From Clostridia bacterium (GTDB lineage: Bacteria; Bacillota_A; Clostridia; Lachnospirales; Lachnospiraceae): a stretch of 9,124 nucleotides of DNA. The DNA is taken from positions 1-9,124 of the forward strand of contig JAAYYM010000702.1 in the NCBI GenBank assembly GCA_012515365.1, read 5' to 3'. Under the pieces are notes generated by a model, which saw nothing but the letters and a program-made list of their open reading frames with translations, was not told the DNA's origin and did not search any database. Positions 5,939 to 9,124 of the stretch are shown in pieces (position 1 is the first letter of the stretch; the number at the start of each line of letters is the position of its first letter). The translations under genes and the position numbers were made by a program.

Positions 5939-8246
5939 TGGAACACCGAAGACGGCGCAGCAGACAATTCCCTTTGACAGAATGTTTCCTGATGGCATTT
6001 GCAGGGTAGGACTTGATTATTATACAAAGACAATTCAGTTTCAGGATATCAATTATCAGCTGGCACAGCAGGAGGACAAGACGGAGATTTTTGAGGAATG
6101 GTGTTCTTTCCTGAACTTCTTTGACAGTTCCGTAAAGTTTCAGCTGTCATTCAACAATATGGCAACGGATGTCTCTGATTTTGAGAAGAGCATCGCAATT
6201 TCTCATAAGAATGATGGATTTGATGATGTCAGGGATGAATATTCGGAAGTGCTCCTTCATCAGATGGAGGCTGGAAATAACGGTCTTACCAAAACCAAAT
6301 ATCTTACATTCGGTATTAAGGCAGAGTCCATGAAGACGGCAAAACCGAGACTGACTCATATTGAAACAGATATTCTCAATAACTTCAAAAGGCTTGGAGT
6401 GAGAGCAACAACATTGAACGGGTGCGAGAGACTGGAGCTTATGCATCGACAGCTTCATATGGGAGATGATGCGAAGTTTCATTTTGATTGGAAATATCTT
6501 GTTGGTTCAGGATTATCCGTTAAGGATTTCATTGCACCGAGCAGCTTTTCATTCCCTACCGGAAGATATTTTCAGATTGGAGATTTATATGGTTGCATGA
6601 GTTTCTTATCCATTGATGCATCAGATATCAGTGACAGACTGCTTGCAGATTTCCTTTCCATGGAATCAAGCCAGATTGTTACAATGCATATTCAGTCGGT
6701 GGATCAGAATGAGGCAATTAAAACAATCAAGCATACCATTACGGAGCTGGACCGAAGCAAGATTGAGGAACAGAAAAAGGCAGTCAGGGCCGGATATGAT
6801 ATGGATATCATTCCTTCTGATCTTGCAACCTATGGCAAGGATGCAAAGGCACTCTTAAAGGAATTGCAGTCCCAGAATGAGAGAATGTTTCTTCTTACAT
6901 TTCTGGTAATGAATACAGGTAAGACCAAGCAGGAGCTTGAAAACAATGTGTTCCAGGCTGCTTCCATCGCCCAAAAACATAACTGCAATCTGGTAAGGCT
7001 GGATTATCAGCAGGAACAGGGACTTATGAGCACACTTCCCCTTGCAAATAACCTGATTGAGATTCAAAGAGGAATGACCACATCCAGTACAGCTATTTTT
7101 GTACCATTCACTACACAGGAGCTTTTCCAGAATGGAGATGAGGCACTTTATTATGGTCTGAACGCTCTTTCCAACAATATGATCATGGTAGACAGAAAGA
7201 AGCTTAAGAACCCAAATGCACTGATTCTTGGTACTCCGGGATCTGGAAAGTCTTTCAGTGCAAAGAGGGAAATCGCAAATGCTTTCCTTGTAACGGATGA
7301 TGACATCATCATTTCCGATCCTGAGTCAGAGTATTCTCCACTGGTGGCAAGATTTGGAGGACAGGTTATTAAGATCAGCCCGACTTCTGACCAGTATATC
7401 AATCCCATGGATATAAACATGAACTACTCGGATGATGACAACCCCATTGCACTGAAGGCAGATTTTATTCTGTCCTTGTGTGAGCTGATTGTAGGCAACA
7501 AGGACGGACTTAGACCGGTTGAAAAAACGGTCATTGACAGATGCATCCGTCAGATTTACCAGAAGTATTTTGAGAATCCAGGACCGGAGAATATGCCAAT
7601 TCTTGGTGATCTGTATCAGGCGCTCTTAAACCAGGATGAGCCGGAAGCAAAGCATGTGGCAACAGCCCTTGAAATCTATGTATCCGGTTCTTTAAATGTC
7701 TTTAACCACAGAACCAATGTGGAGCTTACAAACCGCCTTGTATGTTATGACATCAAGGATCTGGGTAAGCAGCTTAAGAAGATTGGTATGCTTGTGGTGC
7801 AGGACCAGGTATGGGGAAGGGTAACCGAAAACCGAAGCCAGGGAAAATCTACCAGATATTACATGGATGAGATGCATCTTATGCTCCGAGAAGACCAGAC
7901 GGCAGCCTATACCGTGGAAATCTGGAAGCGTTTCAGAAAATGGGGAGGAATTCCAACAGGTATCACCCAGAACGTTAAGGATTTGCTGGCATCCAAGGAA
8001 GTAGAGAATATCTTCGAGAACTCTGACTTTATATATATGCTGAACCAGGCAGTAGGTGACAGACAGATTCTTGCAAAACAGTTAAATATCAGCCCTCACC
8101 AGCTTTCGTATGTAACACATTCGGGAGAAGGTGAAGGGCTTTTATTCTATGGAAATGTCATTCTGCCGTTTGTGGACAGATTCCCTGCGAATACGGAACT
8201 TTACCGTATCATGACAACCAGATTATCAGAGGTTACAGAAGGCTGA
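5820..8246 (+). CDS. virB4: VirB4-type conjugation ATPase
   Basis: VirB4 is the AAA+ type ATPase that powers assembly and substrate transfer in type IV secretion; it works at the cytoplasmic face with PrgI and VirB6. The product is 808 residues, a normal length for this family. The N-terminal domain carries TAQQTIPFDRMFPDGICRVG, then FQDINYQL and FDSSVKFQLSFNN. The ATPase domain has Walker A GTPGSGKS (471-478), SDPESEY (499-505), Walker B YYMDE (680-684) and GITQN (714-718), and ends VDRFPANTELYRIMTTR. The start is TTG 5820, supported by AAAGGAGG at 5803-5810 with 9-nt spacing and by the basic FRKKK start usual in this family; ATG 5868 would lose it. The gene appears intact apart from a possibly altered last few residues next to the following junction. 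Confidence 0.95.
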   Translation: MLDFRKKKAQESRKFRMPEGLNKEEQKAVREIVKNAQRNDGTPKTAQQTIPFDRMFPDGICRVGLDYYTKTIQFQDINYQLAQQEDKTEIFEEWCSFLNFFDSSVKFQLSFNNMATDVSDFEKSIAISHKNDGFDDVRDEYSEVLLHQMEAGNNGLTKTKYLTFGIKAESMKTAKPRLTHIETDILNNFKRLGVRATTLNGCERLELMHRQLHMGDDAKFHFDWKYLVGSGLSVKDFIAPSSFSFPTGRYFQIGDLYGCMSFLSIDASDISDRLLADFLSMESSQIVTMHIQSVDQNEAIKTIKHTITELDRSKIEEQKKAVRAGYDMDIIPSDLATYGKDAKALLKELQSQNERMFLLTFLVMNTGKTKQELENNVFQAASIAQKHNCNLVRLDYQQEQGLMSTLPLANNLIEIQRGMTTSSTAIFVPFTTQELFQNGDEALYYGLNALSNNMIMVDRKKLKNPNALILGTPGSGKSFSAKREIANAFLVTDDDIIISDPESEYSPLVARFGGQVIKISPTSDQYINPMDINMNYSDDDNPIALKADFILSLCELIVGNKDGLRPVEKTVIDRCIRQIYQKYFENPGPENMPILGDLYQALLNQDEPEAKHVATALEIYVSGSLNVFNHRTNVELTNRLVCYDIKDLGKQLKKIGMLVVQDQVWGRVTENRSQGKSTRYYMDEMHLMLREDQTAAYTVEIWKRFRKWGGIPTGITQNVKDLLASKEVENIFENSDFIYMLNQAVGDRQILAKQLNISPHQLSYVTHSGEGEGLLFYGNVILPFVDRFPANTELYRIMTTRLSEVTEG

Positions 8247-8284
8247 CACAGAGAGGACATCAGATATCCTGCCTGAATGATTTT

Positions 8285-8821
8285 ATGGATTTGTATGAAA
8301 AGCCATACCAGAGATCAACAGTGGAAAATCTTGTGAAGCTTCCACATCCTACAATTCAAAAGTTTGGAATTATCAATGTGGTGATAGTGGGAGCATCCAG
8401 AAGATTCCTGGCACAGATAACCAGACACCAGAATGAAGTGAAGTATATGTCTGCAAGTCTTCAGTACAGTGATTACTCTGGGGTGGAGGATTTTGTAATT
8501 CCTTATGACCTGATGGGAACGGGGCAAGAAGAGGAATACCTAAAGCAGTGCAGCAGTTCCATGAAGAATTACCAGGAAATGATTAAAGCTGGTGTAGACA
8601 ATGATTCAGCCGGATACTGCGCTCCACAGGGTATGAGGAACATACTTCTAATCAGTGCAACTCCGTATCAGTGGAAGCACATGATTCATCAGAGAGTATG
8701 CAGAAGAAATACAAAGGAAACCAGATATGTGATGCTGAAAATCTGGGAGCAGCTGATCAGTCAGAATGCAGAGCTGTTTTCCGATTGCGGGCCTTTCTGT
8801 ATGAATGGCGGATGTAGCTAA
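8285..8821 (+). CDS. thyX: ThyX-like flavin-dependent thymidylate synthase, N-terminus short
   Basis: ThyX makes dTMP from dUMP using FAD, methylene-tetrahydrofolate and NADPH. The 178-residue product shows the family path: PHPTIQKFGIINVVIVGASRRFLAQITRHQ, then the signature region RHQNEVKYMSASLQY (about 44-58; the usual form is RHR-X7-S with a closing Arg), then YQEMIKAGVDNDSAGYCAPQG. QWKHMIHQRVCRRNTKETRYVMLKIWEQL follows, with the cysteine-rich tail CGPFCMNGGC. Departures are visible: RHQ for RHR, SLQY where SxRY is usual, and about 25-40 residues missing before the first conserved block. The frame stays open upstream into virB4, but that sequence does not look like a ThyX N-terminus and ATG 8285 has no Shine-Dalgarno sequence. 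The gene may be 5'-truncated at a junction, or begin at a non-standard codon. It is probably element cargo. Confidence 0.72.
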   Translation: MDLYEKPYQRSTVENLVKLPHPTIQKFGIINVVIVGASRRFLAQITRHQNEVKYMSASLQYSDYSGVEDFVIPYDLMGTGQEEEYLKQCSSSMKNYQEMIKAGVDNDSAGYCAPQGMRNILLISATPYQWKHMIHQRVCRRNTKETRYVMLKIWEQLISQNAELFSDCGPFCMNGGCS

Positions 8822-8951
8822 TAGCATTGCCACCGAGCTGATTGCCCATAAGAATCAGATTGTTAGTATTGCTCAGTGTATAGACAATGGCTATCCTGTC
8901 GAAAGAAACTTGTACCACATTAAAGGCAGAGAAGATTGTGGAGCAGGCTAA
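8805..8951 (+). CDS. Small ORF overlapping thyX, unknown function
   Basis: This is a 48-codon frame starting with ATG 8805 (MADVANSIATELIAHKNQIV, later QCIDNGYPVERNLYHIK). It overlaps the last 17 bp of thyX and the first 65 bp of the next ORF. The composition of the first 40 residues looks protein-like, with a helical then loop pattern. No Shine-Dalgarno sequence is clear, so it would rely on coupling to thyX. It may be a short accessory protein, or the N-terminal part of the next protein separated from it by a frameshift near 8925-8935. I do not recognise a family. Confidence 0.4.
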   Translation: MADVANSIATELIAHKNQIVSIAQCIDNGYPVERNLYHIKGREDCGAG

Positions 8952-9124
8952 GGCAAGACTGGCAGAAGCCAAGAGAAAGGCAAGTCAGCAGAAGCGAAAA
9001 GAGGAAAATCAGCACAAGTACATGATGGGTGGTATTGTTCATAAATACTTTCCAGAGTGCTACCAGTTTGACGAGCAGGAGCTGAACAGAATTATTGCTT
9101 CGGGGATGAAGTCGGAGCAGTGCC
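8887..9124 (+). CDS. Small charged helical protein, DUF3847-like (3' end outside window)
   Basis: The frame is open from ATG 8887 to the window edge, at least 79 codons. It encodes a lysine/glutamate/alanine-rich amphipathic helix (LKAEKIVEQAKARLAEAKRK, then QQKRKEENQHK). A short globular-looking segment follows (YMMGGIVHKYFPECYQFDEQELNRIIASG). A coiled coil followed by a MGGIV or RGAIL-type segment is reminiscent of DUF3847 and other small mobilisation-associated proteins next to relaxase genes in Gram-positive elements. This is recognition of style, not of specific residues. No good ribosome-binding site precedes ATG 8887, so the true start may lie in the overlapping small ORF through a frameshift. 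Confidence 0.5.
   Translation, partial: MAILSKETCTTLKAEKIVEQAKARLAEAKRKASQQKRKEENQHKYMMGGIVHKYFPECYQFDEQELNRIIASGMKSEQC

Noticed and set aside
5582..5998. Minus-strand ORFs opposite prgI/virB4 and other genes
   Set aside because: They are unsupported shadows: no ribosome-binding sites, no recognisable motifs, and the opposite strand carries well-conserved families throughout.

Overview
The window joins two unlike pieces of DNA and suggests a low-GC Gram-positive gut anaerobe of the Clostridia, most likely Lachnospiraceae. The evidence is a chromosomal parB (Spo0J) followed by a DUF4446-type membrane protein, an HD-GYP protein and a DUF3881-type protein, a neighbourhood I associate with that family, together with a Tn1549/CTn-type conjugation module.

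Positions 1-3356 are a very AT-rich, same-strand, tightly spaced chromosomal block: the 3' part of parB, DUF4446, HD-GYP and DUF3881. It ends in a near-perfect 28-bp palindrome.

Positions 3357-3738 hold no protein gene. They contain a decayed or interrupted tRNA-Arg(CCU)-like sequence carrying a 36-nt insertion, two well-formed hairpin domains, a complete tRNA-Arg(CCU) at 3622-3693 and a strong intrinsic terminator. This is where base composition changes, and the tRNA is a plausible integration site for the element that follows.

Positions 3739-9124 are visibly less AT-rich and form one end of an integrative conjugative element (ICE). In order they contain: a 90-bp cluster of TGTCA repeats; a leader with a terminator-like hairpin; an element-borne ParB-like protein; an ORF that starts as ParA and ends as the C-terminus of a VirB6/TrbL-like channel protein; a PrgI-family protein; an intact VirB4 ATPase; a ThyX-like flavin-dependent thymidylate synthase with a short N-terminus; and two small overlapping ORFs at the right edge. 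PrgI, VirB4 and the VirB6 remnant belong to one type IV secretion system. ParB and ParA would normally serve maintenance or regulation of the element.

The main oddities are the in-frame ParA::VirB6 junction, which implies loss of the remainder of parA, the 5' part of virB6 and whatever lay between (in related elements, typically the coupling protein); the ThyX gene abutting virB4; and the tRNA-like, structured, non-coding block beside the real tRNA-Arg. No integrase, relaxase, coupling protein or resistance gene is visible, so the element is either partial in this window or decayed.
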